Below are positions 34,671 to 43,988 of a stretch of DNA of 64,000 nt, piece by piece. Location of the stretch: contig NZ_CP183303.1 of NCBI RefSeq assembly GCF_048541585.1, positions 1,860,001 to 1,924,000 of the forward strand, written 5' to 3'. Each line of letters starts with the position of its first letter. Positions within the stretch are counted from its first letter, which is position 1. Source of the stretch: Legionella_C sp048541585. Its GTDB lineage: Bacteria > Pseudomonadota > Gammaproteobacteria > Legionellales > Legionellaceae. A program made the position numbers and the translations under genes. Under the pieces are notes generated by a model. The model saw only the letters and a list, made by a program, of their open reading frames with translations, was not told the origin of the DNA and ran no database searches.

Positions 34671-36890
34671 ATGCATCCTGTTATTAACATTGATAATCAG
34701 TCCGTCAATAAGGAAGAAAGCTTGCTTGATAAGAACGAGACACAACCATTTGCTATAAGCCGACTTTTAACTCTTAATCATAATAAAGCGAAAAATAAAT
34801 TTGCTAAAAAAGGAATTTTTTTTAAAACAAATGAAGAATTAATTTCTAGCAAATTCACTAACTTTTATAATCAGGGCTGCCCCGTACAAGCTTGGCAAAT
34901 TGACCCTAAAAAAATAGCGCGTAATAGTTTTAAGATTTTTTCAACAGGTGACCCATTTGCAATTATATCACCTGATGTTGAAATTACTGGCGAAAATATT
35001 AATATTCATGTTGGTGTTGAACATGCCATTTATTCACCCCTGACGCTACTTTATGAAGCATTGCAACTTTGCCGTTGTGCGTATGAACAGGGGGCAGAAA
35101 GAATTACTATTGCGTTACCAGAACAATTTCACCCACTCTTATACCCTAATGATTTTAATATTTTGCTTATGAAGTTATTCAAGGCAAGTGGTGCTAATAA
35201 AATTTATTTTTATGATAAAAACTATCAAGGGATTTTAGATGAGACAAATATAAATACTACTATACCGCTTACCGTATCTGATGAGCCTGTATCCAATTCT
35301 CAATGTTATCAACTTGATAAAAATGACTTGTTAGATTATTTACAACTACCACTCAAGGAAACCAATAAAGCCAATATCGATTCTCAAGTTATGCACTTTA
35401 TGCGCAGAAGTGATTTAAATCAGATTTGGACTAAACTTAATTTAGACCATAGTAATTTTCTTGACGATCTCTATAATAATACCGCTTCTTCTATTAACCT
35501 TCCTGAACAAGAACAAACTCATATACTATTATGCTGTTTAGCCAATAGGCCACTAGCAGAAAAAATAGCAGCTGAACTTCGTTTAAAGGGAGAAAAAGTT
35601 AAACTCTATTACACTGAAGGAAAAGGTGATAAAGCGACGATTCCTAGCGACGCTAAGATTGCTGGTGCTGAAGTCACTATTGTGCAATCAACCCGTCCTA
35701 ATCCTGAAAATCTTACCGAAACGGCAGAATATCAAAAAAATGGTGCTTCATCTTACTTTTTTGAAACTACGATGATTGCAAGGCAAGCTCATCTGCGTGG
35801 AGCGGCAAAGATTAATTTAATTAATCCTTATCAATTTAATGCACGTTCTGATAAAGCCGAAAATAATCCCAAAGGAAAAACAGGAGCCTATGTACAACAG
35901 AATGGCTTATTATTAGAAGCAGCTGGTATAAATCAAGTTATTACAGCAGAATGTCATGATAATCATACTATGTCAGGAACTTATACAGGGAAAAAAATAA
36001 AAGGTTCCGCGGTGCCAGCCCTTATTACAATATCAACTAAATTAGCAACCGATTGGCTCAACGAGTCTAAGCATGCCACACAAGAGCAGTTGCGTTTAGT
36101 AACACCTGATGCTGGTGCTACTAAACGAACAAAAGAGCTTGTGCTACATTTACAAACTATTTTAGGTAAAAAGTTTTCTGAATCACGTATTTTAGGAGAA
36201 AAACAACGCGATTCACATCAAGATGATAGTGCTCTCATTAATAATCTAAATTCAGGTGATGTTGGCATTAACGCTTACGATAAATATTTAATTACCGATG
36301 ATGAAACAGCAACTGGAAGTACCCTTTGCCAAGCTATTACAAATCTTACAGAAAATGGTGCTAAGAATATTTCAGTGATTGTTGTGCATAATAATATGCC
36401 CTTAGACTGGTTGTTAAGGCAACTTTGCTTAGCCAGGTTTTTGTACTTAGGAGTAAACGATCTACATTTCAGTGATACACAAGAAATGGGTAATTTAGCG
36501 AAAGACTACAATGATTTAATTCAAACTTATGCACAAAAAAGCTCGCTATCCTCATCAGCGGTTGAAAAACAAGTTTGTAGTTGGTTTAAGGAAAATATTA
36601 GTAAAGATTTTTCTAACCAAACACCCGATTACTTCAATCAAGAATTTACTCGATTTAAATCAATATTTAATCAGCTAGCAGAGAGAGTAACCGTTCATTC
36701 ATTAGCTGAAGAATTTGCCAGTAAATTAAGTAAAAAGCCTACTCAACAAAATACCTTAGAAAAAATTGTGAGTTTGCCTATCACGGCTAAAAATTTATAC
36801 GCTAGCGATAGAGGGATGCTATTGTTTTCTCAATCTCAACCCAAAATTGAGCAACAAGATGTTAAAAATTTAGCTATTAATAACAGATAA
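34671..36890 (+). CDS. Large PRPP-synthetase-like protein with N-terminal extension
   Basis: 739 residues. Roughly 280-600 follow ribose-phosphate pyrophosphokinase order: NRPLAEKIAAELRLKGEKVK, AEVTIVQSTRPNPEN, NPYQFNARSDKAE, a QNGLLLEAAGINQVITAECHD block, VTPDAGATKRTKEL, and a PRPP-binding loop DDETATGSTL near residue 542. Canonical PRPP synthetases are about 315 residues. Here an extra 280-residue N-terminus (itself with a partial type-I phosphoribosyltransferase-like stretch, IYSPLTLLYEALQLCRCAYE) and a 140-residue C-terminus are added. It may make or use PRPP as a specialised or regulatory form. A 14-bp hairpin follows. Confidence 0.75.
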   Translation: MHPVINIDNQSVNKEESLLDKNETQPFAISRLLTLNHNKAKNKFAKKGIFFKTNEELISSKFTNFYNQGCPVQAWQIDPKKIARNSFKIFSTGDPFAIISPDVEITGENINIHVGVEHAIYSPLTLLYEALQLCRCAYEQGAERITIALPEQFHPLLYPNDFNILLMKLFKASGANKIYFYDKNYQGILDETNINTTIPLTVSDEPVSNSQCYQLDKNDLLDYLQLPLKETNKANIDSQVMHFMRRSDLNQIWTKLNLDHSNFLDDLYNNTASSINLPEQEQTHILLCCLANRPLAEKIAAELRLKGEKVKLYYTEGKGDKATIPSDAKIAGAEVTIVQSTRPNPENLTETAEYQKNGASSYFFETTMIARQAHLRGAAKINLINPYQFNARSDKAENNPKGKTGAYVQQNGLLLEAAGINQVITAECHDNHTMSGTYTGKKIKGSAVPALITISTKLATDWLNESKHATQEQLRLVTPDAGATKRTKELVLHLQTILGKKFSESRILGEKQRDSHQDDSALINNLNSGDVGINAYDKYLITDDETATGSTLCQAITNLTENGAKNISVIVVHNNMPLDWLLRQLCLARFLYLGVNDLHFSDTQEMGNLAKDYNDLIQTYAQKSSLSSSAVEKQVCSWFKENISKDFSNQTPDYFNQEFTRFKSIFNQLAERVTVHSLAEEFASKLSKKPTQQNTLEKIVSLPITAKNLYASDRGMLLFSQSQPKIEQQDVKNLAINNR

Positions 36891-36917
36891 AGGATTGCTA
36901 TCAACAATTCATTACTG

Positions 36918-36950
36918 TCTATGAGCTTCTTTTGACAAGAAGCTCATAGA
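36918..36950 (+). terminator. Hairpin terminator after the PRPP-synthetase-like gene
   Basis: TCTATGAGCTTCTT and AAGAAGCTCATAGA form a perfect 14-bp stem with a 5-nt loop. No T-run follows. Confidence 0.65.
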
Positions 36951-37018
36951 TAAATTAACCTAAATTTAATTTAAATTTTAACTACAAAAAGTAAGTAACA
37001 CTTAATGTTATTAAAATA

Positions 37019-37150
37019 TTAAAACGTTGGTTTATTAATATCAGTTGAAGAATCTTTTTCTTGCATTACTTTTATATCTGAATCAATTTCACTTAATTGT
37101 GCTAAATCTTTTTTGAGCGCGAAGAATCTAAACTTATCTTTATAATTAGG
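37019..37150 (-). pseudogene. C-terminal protein fragment, unknown
   Basis: A minus-strand open stretch runs NYKDKFRFFALKKDLAQLSE and on to IKVMQEKDSSTDINKPTF before a stop at 37019. It has no start codon and is preceded by an in-frame TGA. It may be the tail of a lost gene; chance is possible. The remainder of the 36891-37281 gap shows nothing. Confidence 0.3.
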
Positions 37151-37281
37151 CTGGGATCAGTATCTTAAAAGAAATTCTATATTTAAGCATTGCTTTATGT
37201 ATATTAGCTACTAAAAACCACCTATTCTAAATTACTAGTAACATAACGTTAATTATGCGTCCCTACTTTCAGCTACATCAG

Positions 37282-38694
37282 CTAACGTGTTAATTGATGA
37301 ATTAATAATGCTGCGCGTTGCGTATTGGTAGTTAAACCAGAAATTGAAATCTGTTCTTCTTCGGTATGTGCACCTGAGCCAATTGCCCCTAAACCTGCTA
37401 AATTATAAGGAACTTTATTTGCCACATACGAGATATCTGAGGCACCCCGCTTGATTGGGTCATAGGCACTGACTTCTCCCTTGCCTATTTTTTGACTTAA
37501 GAAACTATATTGCCTTAATAATGACTGATTATTTTGAGTAGCTGGCATCGCAGGAGTTGGCTCTTTAAACGTTACATGCGCTTTGGTAGGTGGTAAAGTT
37601 TCTTGGGCAGTCTTTTGCATAAAAGCCTTGGCTTGTAAACATTGAGCTTCGCTTATAAAACGAATTTCCCCTTCAGCAACTGCGCGCTTAGGAATGATAT
37701 TTAAAGTTGATAAAACTTGCGCGGAATGATTTGCAAAGTTATTTTCAAGCTTAGTTCCAGACGCAATTAGAGCAGTATTAGCAGTCAAACCCTTATGTTT
37801 TTTACAAAACTCTAATAGTTTACTTAAGTTGCGCGTTAATTCAAAAACTGCACCATCGCCAGTATTTTTATCAAAAATTAATGAAGAATGTTTTTCAACG
37901 CCTACGGTTTCTAAAGCCCATTTAATCATGCCGCGACGTCCGATAATTACTTTATTATCAGGCGAGGCCATTTCAAATTCTAACGCTACATCAATATCTT
38001 CAGCAGCATCTATCAAGGCTTTTCTTGAAATACTATGTGGAAGAGCTGAATTTTCTTCATCGCCGGTTAAAACAACAGTAATATAAGCATGCTCTAGCAA
38101 TTTTTTATCATAAAGAGACTTAAGCGCATAAAGAATTACCAAATCACCGCCCTTGATATCTGCCACGCCTGGGCCATAAGCTGTATCATTTTCACGTTTG
38201 AATTTTTGGAAAGCATGATTGGGGGGAAAAACGGTATCTAGATGCCCAATTAAAAGTATTTTTTTCCCGTGGTAATTGGTCGGATGATGCTCAAGGATCA
38301 AAGTCCCTGCATGCTTCATCGAGTCAGGTAAATGGACCCAATGTGCTTTAAAATTAATTTCGGTAAAAGCTTTCGCTAGAATTTGACCTACTTCTTCAAC
38401 CCCTTTTTTATTTTCAGTTCCACTATTTATATTCACTAATTTTTCAAGTAATTCTACTTGCTCTGCCTGCCTATTCTGGATGTTATTTAGCAGAAAATGC
38501 TCTTGCTCAGATAAATTTTGCGCCTGCGTATTTGTTGACATGCCGGCAAAGAGCATCAAACCTACATTAAAAGCTCTAGCTGGAACATTAAATAAGCCTT
38601 GCGTTGCTGAATATAAAAACTCTTTAATCGATTTCAAAATTAGGTGGATACAAAAAGAACAACATAAAAAAAGTATAACATGACTAATCATCAT
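37282..38694 (-). CDS. M20-family metallopeptidase (glutamate carboxypeptidase-like), exported
   Basis: About 470 residues. The zinc-site order of M20 peptidases is present: GHLDTVF (His and catalytic Asp), GPGVADIKGG (bridging Asp), GDEENS (catalytic Glu), EFEMASP (Glu) and GAHTEEEQ near the C-terminus (His). A dimerisation domain lies in between. The N-terminus is hydrophobic (ISHVILFLCCSFCIHLIL) with a second apolar stretch ending STNTQAQN, so it is probably exported, though the cleavage site is uncertain. The ATG at 38694 was taken; a TTG at 38706 is possible. Confidence 0.87.
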   Translation of the reverse strand: MMISHVILFLCCSFCIHLILKSIKEFLYSATQGLFNVPARAFNVGLMLFAGMSTNTQAQNLSEQEHFLLNNIQNRQAEQVELLEKLVNINSGTENKKGVEEVGQILAKAFTEINFKAHWVHLPDSMKHAGTLILEHHPTNYHGKKILLIGHLDTVFPPNHAFQKFKRENDTAYGPGVADIKGGDLVILYALKSLYDKKLLEHAYITVVLTGDEENSALPHSISRKALIDAAEDIDVALEFEMASPDNKVIIGRRGMIKWALETVGVEKHSSLIFDKNTGDGAVFELTRNLSKLLEFCKKHKGLTANTALIASGTKLENNFANHSAQVLSTLNIIPKRAVAEGEIRFISEAQCLQAKAFMQKTAQETLPPTKAHVTFKEPTPAMPATQNNQSLLRQYSFLSQKIGKGEVSAYDPIKRGASDISYVANKVPYNLAGLGAIGSGAHTEEEQISISGLTTNTQRAALLIHQLTR

Positions 38695-38929
38695 CGCTCT
38701 ACGCAAATTAATAAATACTTTGATAAATCCATCTTACCTAGCTAAGTTTCAACGAAACTTTCAGCTGCAAAATAATTAAAAATTAAATTCTTGCTATGTT
38801 GTACTGTATTGGAATTACCTGCGATATGTCTATTGGCATTATTTTATCTTAGTAATTAAACCACTTGTTATTTATTTTGAGTAAACAAGAAGTTATGATT
38901 AAGCGGTTTTAATTTTCAGGATGATATTC

Positions 38930-40285
38930 ATGCGCATACTTATTTTCTTAGCTGTATCATTTTTTTACTTACCACTTGCAGCCAAACCGCATTGGAATCA
39001 GCAATTAATTCCTAAACAATCAGCATTTTCACATGAAAATTATCTATCGCAAGATGCCATTAAAACTGTTAAGCAAGAAGCTAAAATTTCAGTATTACGC
39101 GTGCAAATCGATTGGAATGCAAATAATGAATCTTATCACTTAAGCCATGCAATCATAGAAAAATCCGGTACCCTATCCCTATTAGCTAAAAGTAAACATA
39201 GACCTAAATGGGGAAGCTATTTAGGAATATTAAAAGATAAAAATGGCAAGCATTTATACTTTGACTCCATTGGTACAGGCAAAGAATATCGTAAACTCGT
39301 GCGAGCTATTAACTTACGATTTCCTGTTCCTAAAGATAATGTAACGTTTGAATTGATTGCAGAAAATCCTCAAACTGGCATTATGGAAACTGTGTTAGAA
39401 AAGGAAATTATTGTTAATGAATTACCAACTGATAATACACAATATCCTGAACTTGAAGTAAAGCAATTATTACTGTCAAAAAAACCTCATTCTCTTAGAG
39501 TTAATATTTATGCTGAAGGCTATCAGCTACAAGACAAAAATCGTTTCTGGCAAGACGCTATTAAAACAGTTAACGATTTACATAGTAATCATTTTCCAGG
39601 GGTTGAGTATTTTAGTTTTTATGCGGTCTTTCACCCTTCCAATAAAACCTTAGGTAAACCCATAGATTTAGGCCACCCTATTCCTGAGTTCGATTCATTT
39701 CTAGGCTTGTATTATCCTTATTGGGATGGTTTTGAGCGTTGGTATCATGCGGTATACCCAACAGGAGAGAATAAATTTCGTAAAGCATTAGCCTCCGCAC
39801 CCTATGATTATGCCTTAATTTTAATCAAACAAGACGGCTATTGGGGTGTTGGAAATTACATGTCGCATACAGCCATACCCGCTAGCAATAAAAACTATTT
39901 TACTTATTTATTGCTTCATGAGTTTGGTCATTTCTTTGGATTAAATGAAGAATATGAAGGTGGCGGCCGAACAGAATTGGAGTTTGCTCCAGATATCGAC
40001 GAACCTTGGTCACAAAACATGACATTTCTACCTAATCCCTCTTATGAAGGTTTAAAATGGCATACTTTAGTCTCTCCCCAAACGCCTATACCTACACCAG
40101 AAAGTGAGTGGCAATCTAATCCACCTATCTATGGCGCTTATCAAGGAGGCTATGGTGACTCTATTAGCACGAAAGGTGCTAATCACAAACCTGGGCTACA
40201 ATGCACTATGGAGGCAAGCCCTACATTCTGTGAAATATGTCAACATGGGATAATGGATGTCATTTTATATGGTATAGGAAAGTAA
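38930..40285 (+). CDS. M64-family (IgA-peptidase-like) secreted zinc metallopeptidase
   Basis: About 451 residues with a clear signal peptide (MRILIFLAVSFFYLPLAAKP). The catalytic motif LLLHEFGHFFGLNEEY gives the two His and Glu of the zinc site. The preceding SLRVNIYAEGY, the DYALILIKQDGYWGVGNY block and the conserved cysteines near the C-terminus (CTMEASPTFCEICQHGIMD) fit peptidase family M64. The N-terminal 160 residues form a separate beta-rich domain. The start at 38930 has AGGA at correct spacing; the ATG nine bases earlier does not. It is probably secreted by the type II route. Confidence 0.87.
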   Translation: MRILIFLAVSFFYLPLAAKPHWNQQLIPKQSAFSHENYLSQDAIKTVKQEAKISVLRVQIDWNANNESYHLSHAIIEKSGTLSLLAKSKHRPKWGSYLGILKDKNGKHLYFDSIGTGKEYRKLVRAINLRFPVPKDNVTFELIAENPQTGIMETVLEKEIIVNELPTDNTQYPELEVKQLLLSKKPHSLRVNIYAEGYQLQDKNRFWQDAIKTVNDLHSNHFPGVEYFSFYAVFHPSNKTLGKPIDLGHPIPEFDSFLGLYYPYWDGFERWYHAVYPTGENKFRKALASAPYDYALILIKQDGYWGVGNYMSHTAIPASNKNYFTYLLLHEFGHFFGLNEEYEGGGRTELEFAPDIDEPWSQNMTFLPNPSYEGLKWHTLVSPQTPIPTPESEWQSNPPIYGAYQGGYGDSISTKGANHKPGLQCTMEASPTFCEICQHGIMDVILYGIGK

Positions 40286-40324
40286 AAATATTATAGCGGC
40301 ATTTATAACATAGTTAAGTAATAT

Positions 40325-40380
40325 TAGCCTGGATATAACAAAGTCAAACTAGTCGCAATCTTATAAAGCTATCCAGGCTA
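40325..40380. terminator. Inverted repeat between convergent genes
   Basis: TAGCCTGGATA (40325-40335) and TATCCAGGCTA (40370-40380) are perfect 11-bp arms with a 34-nt loop, placed between the M64 and beta-lactamase-fold genes. Confidence 0.45.
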
Positions 40381-40426
40381 GAACTATTTCAACATTGATT
40401 AGCTCTATGAATTTCAGCTAGATTAG

Positions 40427-41986
40427 CTAAAATTCAGATTGAGCGGAAACAGCTTTTGCACAAGTATTTCGTAAGTTGATAGACATTTGCTGTAAAAGAG
40501 CATTTAGCTTACTATCTAATTTATACTCAGCTGCAAGCTTAACCGGATCGGTAAAACTTAGCCATACTTGCCCCATTTTATCTTGATTTGCCATAATACG
40601 TAATGGCAAATCAAGTGCTAAAGCGGCATTTTCTTGCATTAGCGAAGTACCCTTAGCTGGATTACCGATAAGCAAAACTTCTATAGGAAGCAGGGTTTCA
40701 TTGACCTGTTTTGCTTCATAACTATGATCAATATGAGCAAAAACTTTACCTCCCTGCTTTTTAATCAAATTTTCTACCCGTTTTATTGTTTCATTCACCG
40801 AATAAGGGCTTTGAATTGTTTCAGCCCACGGTCCGCCACTAGGAGCGGCAAGTTTTGCATCAAAGGCACCTGCAATCTTACGAGCTAGGATATCTAAATC
40901 AACTAGATTACCCTTATTAGCTAATAAGGTTACACAAACTAACTCATCTGCTGCTGTAAAACGACTTAAGAATGCGGAATATCCCGCTATATTCCCCTTA
41001 ATTTCCATTAAACCTTGATGTCCAGGAAAAAGCCACCCTGCATTTGATGGACTTGATATTTTTTTTGTTAAAATGACAGATTGATATAAAAAGTCACGAT
41101 TTTCTTTATTAACTAGAATGTCCCCTGCCAGGCCAATATCCCAGAGACTAACATCCTCTGCAGAAGCATAAATACCTGCATTAGCAGTTACCGCAGACCA
41201 TGAGGCAGGAGTAACTGCATTTAATTGATTATCCTTTTCGATATAACCAGTTGCAGGTTCAGTAGGATTTATAAAAGCGATTTTTTTTAGAAACATACTA
41301 TGTTTAAAGGGAATCGTTTTATTAGTTATTTCATTGGTAATGTTATTTAAATTTTTAATAAAATAGGTATGTTTTAGGCCTAAACGTTCAATCTGATTTT
41401 TAGTAATAAAATCCTCAAATGTTGTGCCGCTCGCTTTTTCAATAATTAAGCCTAATAGATAAAAATTAGTAGAACTAAGGCGCGTTTGGGTACCCGATTT
41501 AAAATCTAGATTTCTATCTTTAATAAGCACAAAGATATCTTGTGATTGATAGTCTTTTGTAAAATCAAAATTAGCTGTAGTTGTATAATCTGGTAAACCA
41601 GAACTATGAGTTATAAGTTGGCGAACGGTAATATCACGCCACTTTTTTGGAATATCTGCTAGATAATTAGTAATTGTATCGTCAAGTTTAAGTTTATCCT
41701 GTTCTTTTAATTGCATAATGGCAACAGCAGTATAGGCATTGGTAATTTGACCTATATTAAATACCGTATTGGTAGCTACTAAACGGCCACTATCAAGATC
41801 AGCTTGGCCATAACCAACCACTCTCGTAATATAAGGTGCTTGCACAATTGCAAGAGATAATCCAGGAATATTATTTTGTGCCATGTAATCGATTATTAAT
41901 TGATCAACCGTTTTACCCTGGTAAATAGTATGAAAGTCCCCGCGGCTTGAACTTTGGTAAGTTGGATTAGTCATTAAATTTTCCAT
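40427..41986 (-). CDS. Beta-lactamase-fold protein fused to DUF302; catalytic motifs missing
   Basis: 519 residues. Residues 20-380 follow the class C beta-lactamase/serine-hydrolase family (NNIPGLSLAIVQ, LKLDDTITNYLADIP, VRQLITHSSGLPDY). Residues 400-510 are a DUF302 domain (VFAHIDHSYEA...LPIEVLLIGNPAKGTSLMQE...LPLRIMANQD). The normal SxxK is replaced by QITN (FNIGQITNAYTA), the YxN site reads LSS (TRLSSTNFYLLG), and the third motif is not recognisable. It is therefore probably a non-catalytic binding protein. No clear signal peptide. ATG at residue 5 has a better ribosome site than the first ATG. Confidence 0.83.
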   Translation of the reverse strand: MENLMTNPTYQSSSRGDFHTIYQGKTVDQLIIDYMAQNNIPGLSLAIVQAPYITRVVGYGQADLDSGRLVATNTVFNIGQITNAYTAVAIMQLKEQDKLKLDDTITNYLADIPKKWRDITVRQLITHSSGLPDYTTTANFDFTKDYQSQDIFVLIKDRNLDFKSGTQTRLSSTNFYLLGLIIEKASGTTFEDFITKNQIERLGLKHTYFIKNLNNITNEITNKTIPFKHSMFLKKIAFINPTEPATGYIEKDNQLNAVTPASWSAVTANAGIYASAEDVSLWDIGLAGDILVNKENRDFLYQSVILTKKISSPSNAGWLFPGHQGLMEIKGNIAGYSAFLSRFTAADELVCVTLLANKGNLVDLDILARKIAGAFDAKLAAPSGGPWAETIQSPYSVNETIKRVENLIKKQGGKVFAHIDHSYEAKQVNETLLPIEVLLIGNPAKGTSLMQENAALALDLPLRIMANQDKMGQVWLSFTDPVKLAAEYKLDSKLNALLQQMSINLRNTCAKAVSAQSEF

Positions 41987-42313
41987 AAATGGTAAGATTC
42001 ATATTTTCTATTGTAGTAGATAACTTAACAGTCTTGGCATAAACAGAAAGTCATCTAATGTATCGATATTGCTTTGTTCACTCAAATAATAATTATAGGC
42101 GTTGATTGATAGAAGTACTTAGTAATTAGACACTTAGCTAAATTAATAGTTAAAAAGTTAGCTATTTATAAAACTAAAAGCTAACTATTAAATTTTTAAA
42201 TAAATTAAGATTCAATGCTAATTAATTATTGATTTAATTAAGATCAAATTGTTAATATTATGTTAACATTTCCTTGATAAAATAAAGTAAATGCAGTGTT
42301 TGAGTTATTTATT

Positions 42314-43615
42314 ATGTATTCTCATACAGAATCGCAATCTAATGTTAGCGATACAAGTCCCACACGTAGTAAAAACGCTAATTTTAATGCATCTGTTTTA
42401 TTCTCAAAACTTGATCCTTTTGCATACATCATTTTAAAGAGTGATGGCAGAGTATTTGCAGCTAATAATTTAGAAAATCCTAATATTTCTATTCCTTTTC
42501 TACCTAACGCAACTGATACAAAAAAAAGATTTGCCTATTTAGTTTTTAAGGGATCGCAGGGTGACACTGATAGCGGCCCCACTGAACCCATGCAAATTAT
42601 AATTATGCGTAGGATGTTTAAAATGAGTGTAGGAAGTGAACATAGCTACATACGTAAAGCTGCTATTGAAATGTATGATATCGAATCAATACTTCATGAA
42701 TGCTATAACATTACTTTGGACGAAAATAATTCTATTTATTATTTTAGTGGTGAAGGTTTTTTCGATATAAATATTGTTAACGGTTGCGTATCTGTCTTAG
42801 AAGGTAAACAGCTAGAAGGGGTGAAGTTTGATACTCGTGGTACCGCCTGTGATAAATTTAGAAAGCAAGATGTAAATGGAATGGTTCCAGAATTAGTTTC
42901 CTTTATTCCTGAATCTTGCATGGATTTTCATGAGGGACATGATGATATTATAAAAGTCAATATAAGCACTCCAGAAAGAAGAAAAACAATAGCTTCTGCA
43001 GAGTCAACAAATAATACTGGGCAACAATTACAAGCCGATGATCTTGATAACTCTTTATTAAGCTATTCAGATTTCCAATCTATTACGTCTAACAAAGGCA
43101 CTTCTACTGAGGAATCTATAGAAAACAACTTAGTAAATTTCTCTTCTGTAGATGAAGGTGGAGATAGTGATGTAGAAACTCTTAAACCACCAGCTGCTAA
43201 TTATACATTTATAGGAAATAGCTTGGAGAATGTATCTTCTAACTTTACAACAAACTCTGCAAATGAAAGTGGGGATGAAAATTTTGTAGCTCTTTACTCA
43301 CAAGCTATCCCATCTAATAGAGTAGTTTCTACTAAACATTCGCTAGAAAATGGCTCTGAATTAGAGCTACATTCTGAATCCAGCACAAACTCTTATGAAG
43401 ATGGAAACGAAGATTTCAAAACTACCGATAAGAGCCATTTTAAAAAGCGAAAATCTAATAAAGAAGAAGATATTATACCTCATAGAGCAAATGTTAAGGG
43501 TTCTAAAGAAATTAAAAATACTAATTCAATATCAAACCATAGTATATTTCACCAAAAAGACATCACTAATAGCGATGCACCCAACCTATTACCTATACCT
43601 GACAGTGGTTTTTAA
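42314..43615 (+). CDS. Protein of unknown function (putative effector)
   Basis: 433 residues from the ATG at 42314 (an upstream GTG adds six). Residues 25-210 look globular (LFSKLDPFAYIILKSDGRVF..., a YIRKAAIEMYDIESILHECY helix, VSFIPESCMDFHEGHDD). From about 220 the protein is low-complexity, Ser/Asn/Glu-rich and presumably disordered, ending with a basic KKRKSNKEE patch and a short tail. No signal peptide, membrane segment or recognised domain. This shape is common for secreted Legionella substrates, but that is only an analogy. The 327-bp region upstream is AT-rich and shows no gene. Confidence 0.55.
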   Translation: MYSHTESQSNVSDTSPTRSKNANFNASVLFSKLDPFAYIILKSDGRVFAANNLENPNISIPFLPNATDTKKRFAYLVFKGSQGDTDSGPTEPMQIIIMRRMFKMSVGSEHSYIRKAAIEMYDIESILHECYNITLDENNSIYYFSGEGFFDINIVNGCVSVLEGKQLEGVKFDTRGTACDKFRKQDVNGMVPELVSFIPESCMDFHEGHDDIIKVNISTPERRKTIASAESTNNTGQQLQADDLDNSLLSYSDFQSITSNKGTSTEESIENNLVNFSSVDEGGDSDVETLKPPAANYTFIGNSLENVSSNFTTNSANESGDENFVALYSQAIPSNRVVSTKHSLENGSELELHSESSTNSYEDGNEDFKTTDKSHFKKRKSNKEEDIIPHRANVKGSKEIKNTNSISNHSIFHQKDITNSDAPNLLPIPDSGF

Positions 43616-43694
43616 ATTGTACTCGCATTAACTGCCTATACTCTTTAAAAGTACTAGTATGTTATTGAAATCATCCATTTTTTTGCGATAATGA

Positions 43695-43892
43695 CAACTT
43701 CTTATCCAAATCCTGAAAATTACGAAATCAGCAGAAGCCAATATATGTAGAGAACTTGATAAGCTTGGTATAACTATGTTTGGCCGACGAATTCATAACC
43801 CTGAAAGAGAACTCAATGATTTAACCGACACGCTGGACCCTGCGAACAAGTCGCGGGAAATAGGAGGAGGCGAAGAGAATATTTTTGCATAG
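43695..43892 (+). pseudogene. Gene remnant of unknown origin
   Basis: An open stretch reads KITKSAEANICRELDKLGIT and, in the same frame, RRIHNPERELNDLTDTLDPA before TAG at 43890. It is noticeably richer in G and C (GCTGGACCCTGCGAACAAGT) than its surroundings. A short ATG ORF in another frame starts at 43691, hinting at a frameshift. I cannot assign a family. The rest of the 43616-43988 gap is empty. Confidence 0.3.
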
Positions 43893-43988
43893 TGCAAGGT
43901 AAATTTTAATATATTTTCCTGATAATTAATCTCTATTCAATATCAATATTTTTCTTAATTTATAAAAATTTTATAATTAAATTAAATC

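Noticed and set aside
42395..43631. Short overlapping ORFs on both strands within the unknown 42314-43615 gene
   Set aside because: They are shadows of a low-complexity coding region.
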